Shown piece after piece: positions 24,301 through 32,515 of a stretch of 55,467 nt of DNA (position 1 is the first letter of the stretch; every line of letters starts with the position of its first letter). The position numbers and the translations under genes are program-made. Under the pieces are notes generated by a model. That model made no database searches. It was not told where the DNA came from and worked only from the letters and a program-made list of their open reading frames with translations. Source of the stretch: Planctomycetia bacterium (lineage in GTDB: Bacteria > Planctomycetota > Planctomycetia > Gemmatales > Gemmataceae); contig SXID01000084.1 in the NCBI GenBank assembly GCA_005772955.1, positions 1 through 55,467 of the forward strand, in the 5' to 3' direction.

Positions 24301-25086
24301 ATGTTGCGGAGCGTGATCGCAATGGCCGCCGTCATTCTTACCGCGGGCGTTTCACGGTCTGCGGTTGTCACAAAAGTGGTCGATTACGAGTTCGATGGCG
24401 TGAAGCTCAAAGGCTTCGTGGCCTATGACGACGCGGTGAAGGAAAAGCGGCCCGGCGTGTTGGTCGTTCACGAGTGGTGGGGATTGAACGACTACGCGAA
24501 AGATCGCTGCAAGAAACTCGCGGCACTCGGCTACGTCGCGTTCGCCCCGGACATGTACGGAGAGGGCAAGACGACCGAGCATCCGATGGACGCGAAGAAG
24601 ATGGCCGACCTGACGCGAGCGAACGCGAAGGTGTGGCGCGGCCGCGCCGAGGCAGGTTTGAAGCAACTCAAAGCGCAACCCAATGTGGACGGCGACAAAC
24701 TCGCAGCCATCGGGTACTGCTTCGGCGGCACAACCTGTCTGCAACTTGCCTACAGCGGGGCCGACCTGAAGGCGGTCGCCACGTTCCATGCTGCTGTCAC
24801 GCCCGTTCCGACCGAGACCGATGTGAAGGCGGTGAAGGGGAGGGTGCTCATCTGCCACGGCGACGCCGACTTCTTCATCAAGGCCGAGGACATCAAGTCG
24901 TTCCGCGACGTGCTCGACAAGACCAAGACGAAGTACGAGTTCGTCAGGTACAAGGATGTGTTCCACAGTTTCACAGTACACAGTGCGGACAAGCACAACA
25001 TCAAGGGAATGAAGTACGACAAGACCGCCGATGAGGATTCGTGGAAGAGAATGCTCGCGCTTTTCAAGGAAACGCTGGGACGCTAG
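24301..25086 (+). CDS. Exported dienelactone hydrolase family protein
   Basis: A 261-residue alpha/beta hydrolase. ATG 24301 follows CAGGAG at suitable spacing. Residues 1-20 form a signal peptide. The nucleophile is Cys140 in GYCFGG, as in dienelactone hydrolase; the acid is probably Asp188 or Asp190 (HGDAD) and the base His222 (FHSF). The VVHEWWGLND segment forms the oxyanion region. The family cleaves cyclic esters such as dienelactone in aromatic degradation, but secreted planctomycete members are numerous and their substrates are unknown. No aromatic-degradation genes are nearby. Confidence 0.92.
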   Translation: MLRSVIAMAAVILTAGVSRSAVVTKVVDYEFDGVKLKGFVAYDDAVKEKRPGVLVVHEWWGLNDYAKDRCKKLAALGYVAFAPDMYGEGKTTEHPMDAKKMADLTRANAKVWRGRAEAGLKQLKAQPNVDGDKLAAIGYCFGGTTCLQLAYSGADLKAVATFHAAVTPVPTETDVKAVKGRVLICHGDADFFIKAEDIKSFRDVLDKTKTKYEFVRYKDVFHSFTVHSADKHNIKGMKYDKTADEDSWKRMLALFKETLGR

Positions 25087-25124
25087 GACAGAAAGAGGTC
25101 CGAGAGCAGAGAACAGCAGACAGT

Positions 25125-25216
25125 GTTAGCCGAAAGGCGCGGGCGAGCGCGGACCCGCACAGCGCGAGTGTGTCTGAGATGTGCAAGTGCACGCTCGCCT
25201 GCGCCTTGCGGCTAAC
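25125..25216. repeat. GTTAGCCG-type palindromic repeat, copy 2 (two arms)
   Basis: The 25 bases at 25125-25149 and the reverse complement of 25192-25216 agree at 23 positions, with a 42-base loop. Both arms read GTTAGCCG-AAGGCGC-GGCGAGCG and closely resemble the left half of the element at 23623. Confidence 0.75.
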
Positions 25217-25619
25217 GTGCAGTACGTGTCGTTTTATTCTGCGATAGCGAGCGGCGCTCACCGACTCTTCCAATTCTGCCACCTGCGCTTGCGCAGCTCC
25301 CACCTCGCATTGCCCTCATGCACACCCCTCGGCTCTAATCGGTCCCGCCTTCGCCGCTAGGGATAGAGGCGCGGGCCGCGCTAGCGGGATGCCCGGCACG
25401 AACTCGAAGCCGAGCGGGGTGTTCCCGTTCCCGTTGCCGTTCGGCAAGAAACCGTGACGCGCCGGCGCACTACGAAAGAAGACGCCCTGCGGGTCGAACG
25501 CTGAACGGAGTCTGATTCGTTTAGCGTTCGACCGAGTCGCTATTCTTGGGAGCATTTCGTAATTAGAATGGTCGGAGATCAAATCGCCGCCCCCTCAAAT
25601 CCGCTTCACGAGGCTCACC
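25217..25619. other. Gene-free stretch with a 15-bp stem
   Basis: No gene is supported in these ~400 bases. GTCGAACGCTGAACG at 25493-25507 pairs with CGTTTAGCGTTCGAC at 25518-25532 (one G.U pair, ten-base loop), about 90 bases before the next start; it may be a leader structure or terminator. A minus-strand frame with a short Asn-Gly repeat around 25425 looks like chance. Confidence 0.45.
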
Positions 25620-28600
25620 GTGTCGATTGTCGCACAGTGCCCGCACTGCGAAACGCGCTTCAACCTCCAAACGGAGATGGGCGGGAAGTCGATACGGTGC
25701 CCGAACTTTGAATGCCGCCAAGTGTTCACGGTGAAGGCGCAGGAGGAGCAAGGCCCCGCGCCCGAACCGCCACCGCCAAAAGCCGCCCCCAAGCCGCCCG
25801 CGCCCAAGCCCGCACCCATACCGAAGAAGCCCGCGAAGCCGGCCGTGGTCGAGGCGACCATCGTGGACGCGGCCGTGGTCGCGCCACCGAAGGTGAAGGA
25901 GGTGGTGTGGTCCGAGGGGACCGACGTTCCGCCGCCGGACGCGAACAAGGGCAAGAAGCTTATCAAGGCAACGGTGGCCGAAGAAGACGAAGACTTCCTG
26001 GTGCGGCGTAAGAAGAAGAGCAACCGGCGGCCGATGATCCTCATCGGGATGAGCGTCCTGGTCGTTGCACTGCTCGGATTCGCCGGGCTGTACCTGTTGC
26101 GTGCGGAGTCGCAGAAAGAGGAACAGCTCGCGGGTCAGGCGAAGAAGGAGTACGCGGACGGCAACTACGGAGCCGCCGCGAAGACCTACGACAAGCTCAC
26201 CAAGGAGTATCAAGACAGCAATAAGATCGACGAGTACAAGTTCTTCGCTGATCTCGCCACGATGCAGACCGTGGTGCGGTCAGTCACGAATCGCGACGAC
26301 TACGAACCGGCCGTGACGCGGCTCAAAGAGTTCATCGAGGCGCAGAAGGATTCGCCACTCGCCAAACCCACGTCCGGGTTCGGGCGCGACGTGCTCGAAG
26401 CGGGGAAGAAGCTCGGCGAAGACATCTCCTCGCACGCCGCGGACCGCGTCAAGGCGTTTCAGGGGAACCGCAGCAAGTCCGACGAACTGACACGCGCGGA
26501 CAAGGCCATCGCGGTGGGGCGTGAGTTGCTCCCAGTACTCGACCCATTCCGTGGACCGGACGATCCGCCGCTCGACAAACTTCGCGCCGCGTTCGATCAG
26601 GCCGAGAAGGACGTGAAGCGCGAACGCGACCGGTCGGCTGCGATTGCCAAGGCGATGAAGCAACTGGAGAACCCCACCGACACGCTCATCCAGAGCGTGG
26701 AAGCGGACCTCAGGACGGCCGGGTTCCTCGACGACGCGGCGGCCCAAAAGCTCATCGCTGATGCGAAGGGCAAGCTACGCGACCTGGTGCGGTACGAGGA
26801 TTACCCGGCCGCGCCACAGCCGACCGCCCCGCCGACGGCCGCGGCGTCGCTCCTGTTCGTTACCCCCGTCGGCAAACCCAAGCTCCGCGACCCGGTCGCG
26901 GGCGACCCCTCGCCCACGGTGTTCCTGTGCGTCGCGCGCGGCATCCTGTACGCGCTCAACGAAGACACTGGCACGCTGTTGTGGGCCACACGCGTCGGAC
27001 CGGATGTGACTGAGCCGCCCGCCGTCGCGCGAGTGGAACTCGCAACAGGGTTAACCGACATCGCGGTTGTCACCTCGAACGTTGGGGGCGCTCCGGCCTT
27101 GACGGGGCACGTTCTGAAGTCGGGCGCGATCCTCTGGTATCAGCCACTCATCGCGCCTCCCGCGAGTCCAGCGGAGGAAGCCCAGGCGGCGCCCGCGGCT
27201 GGTCCGGCTGTCGTCGTCGGGAATCGGGCGTTCGTGCCGCTTCGCGATCCGCTCGGAACGGTGGTCGAATTCGATCTGGTCACTGGGAACCGCGTCGGCG
27301 TTATCCGTCTCGGTCAACCGGTCGCGGAGAAGGGCGCGGTTCTTCGCCCCGGTACGAGCCTGCTGTACGTCGCGGCCGAGGCACGCCGGCTGTACCTCAT
27401 TGACGCAGGAGGGAAGGACGACGACGGGAATCGCGTGAACCCACGGTGCGTGCAGGTCATCGCCACGGGTCACCTCGCGGGCACGCTGCGAGTTCCGCCG
27501 CTCTTCATTGGCCCGGAAGGCATCGAACCGACCGAGCGGTGGATGGTGCTGTCGCAGGCCGACGGCCCCGCGGTCACGAAGTTGCGTGTGTTCGCGGTCG
27601 GTGCGGTCAGTGCGCCCGCCGAAGGTGCCAACGTGCCCGAAACGCTCGCGGTGCCGACCGTCGCGCTTCCCGTGCCGGGGTGGGTGTGGTTCTCACCCGC
27701 GAGCGACGGCGAACGCCTTGCGGTCGCGTCGGACACGGGCCAGTTCAGGCTGTTCGGCGTGAACCAGACCGGGAACCTGGACAAGCCGCTGTTCCCACTC
27801 CCCACACTTGCGTTGCCGGGCACCCCGGACGATAAGCCCGTGCGTGGCCTCGTCATTCCGGTGGAAGAGTCCGCGTACTGGCTGCTCGCGGGCGGCTACC
27901 TTCAGAAGGCGCGGCTCGCACTCGTGCAGAACAAGGGGCAAGAGGTCGTGCTGTCGGGAACGCGGCTCAACGTCGGCGAACCGGTTCACGCGGCGCAAAC
28001 CAATTCGCGGAAGGACACAGCCTGTTTGGTTGTCCGCTCGCCAAACTCGTCGGGCTGTCGTGCGGTCGCGTTCGATTTGCGCACCGGCGAGGTTCGGTGG
28101 CAGCGGCAACTCGGACTGGTTCCCGCAAAGGTGTCGTCCACGGAGCAATTCGCGGCTCCGATCCCGCAAGGTGATTCGTTCGTGTTGGTGGACGAAGACG
28201 GCGGCATCGTTGTGGTGCCTGCCGTGAGCGGGGTGGGCGTCGGGCAATCGCTCGCGGCGCCCGAGGGGTGGGTGATAGCATCCGCGCCGGCGAACGCGAC
28301 CGGTCCGACGGTCGTGACCGCATCCGCGGACGGCGCGCTCGTGTTCGCGGTGACCCCGGTTGTGGGTCGGGAAGGGGGGGCGAAGTTCGTCGTTCGGCGC
28401 GTAGTCGGCGGCAAGTTGGTGGGGAAATCGGACGAGCCAGACGAAGTGAACGCGCCTGAAGCGATCCTGGGTCAACCGGCCGTGGTGGGCGGCAGCCTCC
28501 ACATTCCGACCAAGGACGGGTTCGTGAACCGATTCGTGCCAGGTACTGGTGTCACGACCCCCGCGGCGCTGGTCGCGGGGCCGCCGTGGCGCAGCGACCG

Positions 28601-29300
28601 ACCGCCGGTGAACGCCGCGTGTTCCATCACGCCGCTGTCGGATTCGAGTTTCGCCACGTCCGACGGCGGGAAGAAGATGAGCCGGTGGGAGTGGCCGGTC
28701 GCGGCCGGTTCGCGGTGGAACCCGGCTGGGTCGTGGGAACTGCGAGAGGCGGTCGCGGGTCCGGGGATCGTTCTGACACCGGCCGAACCGGGCGGGCCAC
28801 CGCGGTTCGTGGTCGCGGACACGAGCGGGAGCGTGTGGATGTTCGCGGCCGACAAAGCCGGTCTGCACAAGACCCGCTGGAAGGCGGGCGGCACGAACGC
28901 GATCCCGGCGGGGCGCCCGAGTTCCGCGTTCGCCGCGCAACCCGCCGACCCAACCCGCCTTGTCGTCGCCTACATCGTGGATGGTAAAGCGGCTGTGGCG
29001 ATCAGCCCGGACCGCGAAGACCCGTTGTGGGCGGTGCGAACCGTCGACGACGCGAGCATCACCATCGTCGGCGTACCGCAACCGGCTGGCGAGAACCGTT
29101 GGGTCATCACCGACCTCGCGGGCCGCGTCGTGCTCATCGATGGAACAAGTGGGAAAGTGCTGGCGACACAAACCGCCGGGCTACCGGGCGCGGTTCCGGC
29201 CGCGGCGAGCGGCGTGGCCGCCAACACCGCGCTGACGCCACTGTCAGACGGATCCGCCGTGGTGATCGAGTTGCCGAAGAAGCAACCGCCGAAGAAGTGA
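25620..29300 (+). CDS. Zinc-ribbon, single-pass membrane protein with PQQ-like beta-propeller region
   Basis: A 1226-residue protein; start GTG 25620. An N-terminal zinc ribbon uses Cys7, Cys10, Cys27 and Cys32 (CPHC...CPNFEC). A Pro/Lys/Ala-rich linker covers about 45-115. One membrane helix lies at 139-160 (PMILIGMSVLVVALLGFAGL). A helical, TPR-like region follows (QAKKEYADGNYGAAAKTYDKL), and from about residue 400 the sequence is strand-rich with propeller blades such as ILYALNEDTGTLLWATRVG and VAFDLRTGEVRWQRQLG. The zinc ribbon would face the cytoplasm and the propeller the outside. Such chimeras are common in planctomycetes; the function is unknown. It is monocistronic, between a gene-free stretch and a convergent gene. 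Confidence 0.9.
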   Translation: MSIVAQCPHCETRFNLQTEMGGKSIRCPNFECRQVFTVKAQEEQGPAPEPPPPKAAPKPPAPKPAPIPKKPAKPAVVEATIVDAAVVAPPKVKEVVWSEGTDVPPPDANKGKKLIKATVAEEDEDFLVRRKKKSNRRPMILIGMSVLVVALLGFAGLYLLRAESQKEEQLAGQAKKEYADGNYGAAAKTYDKLTKEYQDSNKIDEYKFFADLATMQTVVRSVTNRDDYEPAVTRLKEFIEAQKDSPLAKPTSGFGRDVLEAGKKLGEDISSHAADRVKAFQGNRSKSDELTRADKAIAVGRELLPVLDPFRGPDDPPLDKLRAAFDQAEKDVKRERDRSAAIAKAMKQLENPTDTLIQSVEADLRTAGFLDDAAAQKLIADAKGKLRDLVRYEDYPAAPQPTAPPTAAASLLFVTPVGKPKLRDPVAGDPSPTVFLCVARGILYALNEDTGTLLWATRVGPDVTEPPAVARVELATGLTDIAVVTSNVGGAPALTGHVLKSGAILWYQPLIAPPASPAEEAQAAPAAGPAVVVGNRAFVPLRDPLGTVVEFDLVTGNRVGVIRLGQPVAEKGAVLRPGTSLLYVAAEARRLYLIDAGGKDDDGNRVNPRCVQVIATGHLAGTLRVPPLFIGPEGIEPTERWMVLSQADGPAVTKLRVFAVGAVSAPAEGANVPETLAVPTVALPVPGWVWFSPASDGERLAVASDTGQFRLFGVNQTGNLDKPLFPLPTLALPGTPDDKPVRGLVIPVEESAYWLLAGGYLQKARLALVQNKGQEVVLSGTRLNVGEPVHAAQTNSRKDTACLVVRSPNSSGCRAVAFDLRTGEVRWQRQLGLVPAKVSSTEQFAAPIPQGDSFVLVDEDGGIVVVPAVSGVGVGQSLAAPEGWVIASAPANATGPTVVTASADGALVFAVTPVVGREGGAKFVVRRVVGGKLVGKSDEPDEVNAPEAILGQPAVVGGSLHIPTKDGFVNRFVPGTGVTTPAALVAGPPWRSDRPPVNAACSITPLSDSSFATSDGGKKMSRWEWPVAAGSRWNPAGSWELREAVAGPGIVLTPAEPGGPPRFVVADTSGSVWMFAADKAGLHKTRWKAGGTNAIPAGRPSSAFAAQPADPTRLVVAYIVDGKAAVAISPDREDPLWAVRTVDDASITIVGVPQPAGENRWVITDLAGRVVLIDGTSGKVLATQTAGLPGAVPAAASGVAANTALTPLSDGSAVVIELPKKQPPKK

Positions 29301-29393
29301 GGAGATTTGCGGATGTCAGCGTCGGTACCGGAGAGGCCGTGTACGGAATTTCCACAGCCCCATCGGGACTGACGTTAACCCGGGTCGCGCACC

Positions 29394-30743
29394 TCAATAC
29401 CGCAGGATGAGGTCCGTCGTGAATCGGTTGCGGAAGAAGTCTTTTGGCCCTGCGAGCGGAACCTCGTAGCCAACGCCAACCTGCGCGTGCTCGGTGATCT
29501 TCACTCGCCCGCCGACAGTGCCCGTCAGCAACCCGTTTTTCGCCTGACCGCCGAAGTTGATCAGGTCGCGGCCCTCGCTCCCAATCGGTAGCGCCTTGCC
29601 GTCCGCCGTATACAGGAACCAGTTCAACTCCACCAGTGGGTAGAACCGGTGGACGTTCCCCGCGTCGAAGTCCAGGTGGGCAGACAACCAGTAGTAGTCG
29701 CTACGCTGATCATCCGTGCGGAATGAGTACCCGGTCGTGACGATGCTGTTAAAGCTGCCGTACCGGAAGTCGCGCAGGAAGTTCTGGCCGTAAGTGACGT
29801 ATGGGACGAGCGAGCACGCGCCCGTGTCCTGGAACGCGACCCGCGAGCCTACCGGCAGTTGGAACTGCAACCCGGCCGCGACCAACGCGCCGTTGTCCTC
29901 GCCGCGGTAGAATGTGTACTTGGGGCCTAGCCACAGTTCCGCGAACCCGGTGTCATCCTGGAACGTCGATCCGTCGCCGGGGTTCACCGAGACGCCACCG
30001 AGTTTGTTGAACACCACCGACCAGCGGTCCGTGATCGCGACGCGCCCTTGCGTGCCGAAGAACGAGATGTTCCCGCCCTTGAAGTCTTTTTGCTTGTCCG
30101 GCACCCTCTGGGAGATGAAGATCGGACGGAGCTCTGTGAGCGACCGTGGGTCTTCTGCCAGGAAGGGATTGCTCACAGGGGAAATGAAGCCGTCGAACAT
30201 GTGGTCGCTGCGGAACCACTCGCCTTTGCGGTCGCCGAACACCTTTTCGAGGTTCTCGCCAATCTTGCCGGACTCGGACCGCGGTGTCTTTGGGCCGGGC
30301 AGTGGCTTGTCGTCCTTCAGGTCCGACCGCCGGGTGAGGAACTCGTTCACAGGGTCCACGGCGGGCGGGGTGTAAGCGGTGCGTGCAACGGCTGCGTCCA
30401 CGATTGTGGTCGGCACCGGTGTCACTGGCCCGCCCGGGAGCGGTGCGCCGAACGAAGCCGCGGCGCTGGGCGTACCGAACGATGCGCTACGCTGTGGTTT
30501 GCGTTCGACCAGCGTGTCCACGAACCCGGCCGGCGTGAAGTTCGGTCGCGGAGCGGTGTCGCCGATTGGGACCGGTACGCCGAGGAGCGGTGGCGGGCGC
30601 TTTGCGATTCTATTCGGGGCAACCGGAGTTGAGCCGAACATGACGGGCGGCCCGCCGGTCGGTTCGAGCGGGCGGAGCGGCTGCGCGCCGGCTGGCATCC
30701 CGGTCGCCACGAACACCAGCGATACCCACACCGCACGAGGCAT
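29394..30743 (-). CDS. Putative outer-membrane beta-barrel protein
   Basis: A 449-residue exported protein. ATG 30743 has GGGAGG 6 bases upstream. A signal peptide ends near MPAGAQ (residues 1-20), followed by ~150 Pro-rich residues. From about residue 185 the sequence shows alternating strands, many aromatic residues, and short loops, for example WSVVFNKLGGVSVN, FAELWLGPKYTFYRGED and HFDAGNVHRFYPLVELNWFLY-like strands. It ends in FTTDLILRY, with a terminal aromatic residue as in outer-membrane barrels. It could be a porin or transporter; no closer family is claimed. Confidence 0.8.
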   Translation of the reverse strand: MPRAVWVSLVFVATGMPAGAQPLRPLEPTGGPPVMFGSTPVAPNRIAKRPPPLLGVPVPIGDTAPRPNFTPAGFVDTLVERKPQRSASFGTPSAAASFGAPLPGGPVTPVPTTIVDAAVARTAYTPPAVDPVNEFLTRRSDLKDDKPLPGPKTPRSESGKIGENLEKVFGDRKGEWFRSDHMFDGFISPVSNPFLAEDPRSLTELRPIFISQRVPDKQKDFKGGNISFFGTQGRVAITDRWSVVFNKLGGVSVNPGDGSTFQDDTGFAELWLGPKYTFYRGEDNGALVAAGLQFQLPVGSRVAFQDTGACSLVPYVTYGQNFLRDFRYGSFNSIVTTGYSFRTDDQRSDYYWLSAHLDFDAGNVHRFYPLVELNWFLYTADGKALPIGSEGRDLINFGGQAKNGLLTGTVGGRVKITEHAQVGVGYEVPLAGPKDFFRNRFTTDLILRY

Positions 30744-30763
30744 GTCCGGCCTCCCTGCCGGGG

Positions 30764-30791
30764 AAGTTCCAAGTTCCAAGTTCCAAGTTCC
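30764..30791. repeat. Heptamer tandem repeat (AAGTTCC)x4
   Basis: Four perfect copies of AAGTTCC followed by a degenerate AAGTTAA. It lies just upstream of the outer-membrane barrel gene (start 30743, minus strand) and therefore in or near its 5' leader. Confidence 0.85.
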
Positions 30792-30833
30792 AAGTTAAAG
30801 ACAGGCCGCACGTAATCGAACTACTCGTGTCTT

Positions 30834-30875
30834 CAACTCGCAACTCGGAACTCACAACTCACAACTCGCAACTTC
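30834..30875. repeat. Heptamer tandem repeat (CAACTCG-like)x6
   Basis: Six consecutive heptamers: CAACTCG, CAACTCG, GAACTCA, CAACTCA, CAACTCG, CAACTTC. The unit resembles the reverse complement (GGAACTT) of the array 42 bases upstream, so the two arrays form an inverted pair with the same period. Confidence 0.8.
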
Positions 30876-31022
30876 CCTTTGTTTCGCCCGATATCCTGTC
30901 GGGTATCTTTACCATTCGACCACATCTGGGAACGCGGTTGAGACCTTCACCGGGAAATCACACGCGACGCGGTAAACTTGGGGATATAACCGGGTGAGGC
31001 AAGCAACGTGGAGGGTTCACAC

Positions 31023-31889
31023 ATGAAGCGGCGCACGTTCGTTCTGTTGCTCGCGACGGTGGTCGTCGCAGGACTGTTCGGCAGTTTTGCGATGGGTTGG
31101 TGGGCGGGCGGGCACGAAACGGTTGCGGAGGCCGCCGCGGCGCGCCTGCCGGATGACGTGCCCGCGTTCTACCGCAGCGGCGGTAAACACCTCGCGCACT
31201 TTGCGGTGGACCCGGACCGGTGGAAGAACCGTGAAATGAACTTCCTGCGCCGCGAGGAGGAAGGCAATCACTTTCTCGACTTGGAAGACCTCGAGGGCAA
31301 GAAATTGCCGGCCACGCACCGCTATGACGCGATGAAGATGATTTACACCGACCTGAAGAAAGACCCGAACAAGCTCGGGATGCTGCCGTACGCAATCGTG
31401 GAGTACTACGAGAAGCTCACGGTCGGCTTCTACGACTACCGCAAGGCGCCGACGAACGCGTCGATCCCCATGAAGTGCCTCGTTCACGGCGGCACGCTCG
31501 CGCACTACACCGGCGACGCCGCGATGCCGCTGCATACCACACGCGACTACGACGGCAAGGTGCAGGCCGATGGCACTACGAAGCAGAAAGGCATTCACGC
31601 GAAGATCGACGGCTTCCCCGAGAAGAACAAAATCACGCCCGAAGAGGTATGTCGCGGGCTTGAGGCGAAGAAGATCGACGACGTGTGGGCACATGTGAAC
31701 AAATTCATCGCGGAGTCGCACACGCACATCGAGAAGTGCTACGAGTTCGACGCGGCCGGTGCGTTCGACAAGCCGACCGCCGAGAGCCGCGCGTTCATCC
31801 TGGCCCGCGTGCGTGCCGGTGCGCAACTGACGCTGGACTTGTGGTACACCGCGTGGTTGCGCAGCGAGAAGCTCCCGGGCCACTGGTGA
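31023..31889 (+). CDS. Exported S1/P1-nuclease-like or zinc phospholipase-like protein
   Basis: A 288-residue protein; ATG 31023 follows GGAGG at 7 bases. Residues 1-22 are a signal peptide. The mature start, WWAGGHETVAEAAAARLP, resembles the WG-x-x-GH N-terminus of S1/P1 nucleases, whose first residues bind zinc, and LAHYTGDAAMPLHTTRDYDG matches their H-x3-D-x3-PLH zinc motif. Further His residues (ESHTHIEKCYE) may complete the cluster. The family hydrolyses nucleic acids or phospholipids outside the cell. The match is by motif only, so the exact activity is inference. Confidence 0.75.
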   Translation: MKRRTFVLLLATVVVAGLFGSFAMGWWAGGHETVAEAAAARLPDDVPAFYRSGGKHLAHFAVDPDRWKNREMNFLRREEEGNHFLDLEDLEGKKLPATHRYDAMKMIYTDLKKDPNKLGMLPYAIVEYYEKLTVGFYDYRKAPTNASIPMKCLVHGGTLAHYTGDAAMPLHTTRDYDGKVQADGTTKQKGIHAKIDGFPEKNKITPEEVCRGLEAKKIDDVWAHVNKFIAESHTHIEKCYEFDAAGAFDKPTAESRAFILARVRAGAQLTLDLWYTAWLRSEKLPGHW

Positions 31890-31957
31890 ACGGAGGCGAA
31901 CTGGTGCTAAATCTCGACGAGTTGGGGGCGAGAGCGATTGACTCCGCTATCTGTCGC

Positions 31958-32317
31958 TCACGCTTCTGGCTGGTCTGTCACGTCTTCGTTTGCTTCCGGC
32001 AACGGCTCCGCGCCCGGCGGGGGCGTGCCGTTGCCGGCCTTCACGTAATCTGCGCGTAACGCCGCGTACTCTTCTGGCGTCATCGCGTCGAGAGTGTCCT
32101 CGGGATGGGCGGCGTCTGCGCACCCGGCGCAACCGATCGGCGGTATCCCCTGCTTGAAGATCTGCTTCAGGAACGGGATGCACCACCCGCACCCGGTGCC
32201 CGCCCCACCGCACATCGACAACTGACTCGGCACCTTCGGGGCGTTGTGCCGTACCCAGTTCATCAGCTTCCGACGCGACACGTGGAAGCAGTAACATACT
32301 TTGTCGTCCGAGTTCAT
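31958..32317 (-). CDS. BFD-like [2Fe-2S]-binding protein
   Basis: A 119-residue protein. The N-terminus has CYC (Cys8, Cys10) and then TGCGWC (Cys43, Cys46), the four-cysteine arrangement of the bacterioferritin-associated ferredoxin-like domain; a further GCAGC (63-67) follows. BFD-type proteins reduce bacterioferritin to release iron or form a redox module of larger enzymes. The C-terminal half is acidic and Pro-rich. No bacterioferritin gene is near, so the electron partner is unknown. Confidence 0.85.
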   Translation of the reverse strand: MNSDDKVCYCFHVSRRKLMNWVRHNAPKVPSQLSMCGGAGTGCGWCIPFLKQIFKQGIPPIGCAGCADAAHPEDTLDAMTPEEYAALRADYVKAGNGTPPPGAEPLPEANEDVTDQPEA

Positions 32318-32515
32318 CGCGACTCATCCGAAGAGTTGTGGTCGGTCCGCCGAGCCGAGGCGGGCGCCTTCGCGGGTTCTAGCGCGGTACGGTCATTCGC
32401 CAACCGTTTCGAATTGGGCCGCCGTGCCGCTCGGCTCGCGGCACCTACCCCGCACACGCTGTCCACTCTATTATCCGCTGTGTGAACCGCGCACCGCAAT
32501 GGAAAGCGTGATCGT

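Noticed and set aside
27693-29171. A 492-residue minus-strand frame inside the zinc-ribbon/propeller gene
   Set aside because: High-GC antisense shadow rich in Arg/His/Pro with no domain; the plus strand has coherent blades throughout.
30610-30855. A small minus-strand protein with a repeated NLELGTWN sequence
   Set aside because: The repeats are translations of the heptamer array; such phantom proteins arise wherever the array is open in frame.
30764-30875. The heptamer arrays as a CRISPR array
   Set aside because: The units are 7 bases without spacers of constant length, and no cas genes are present.
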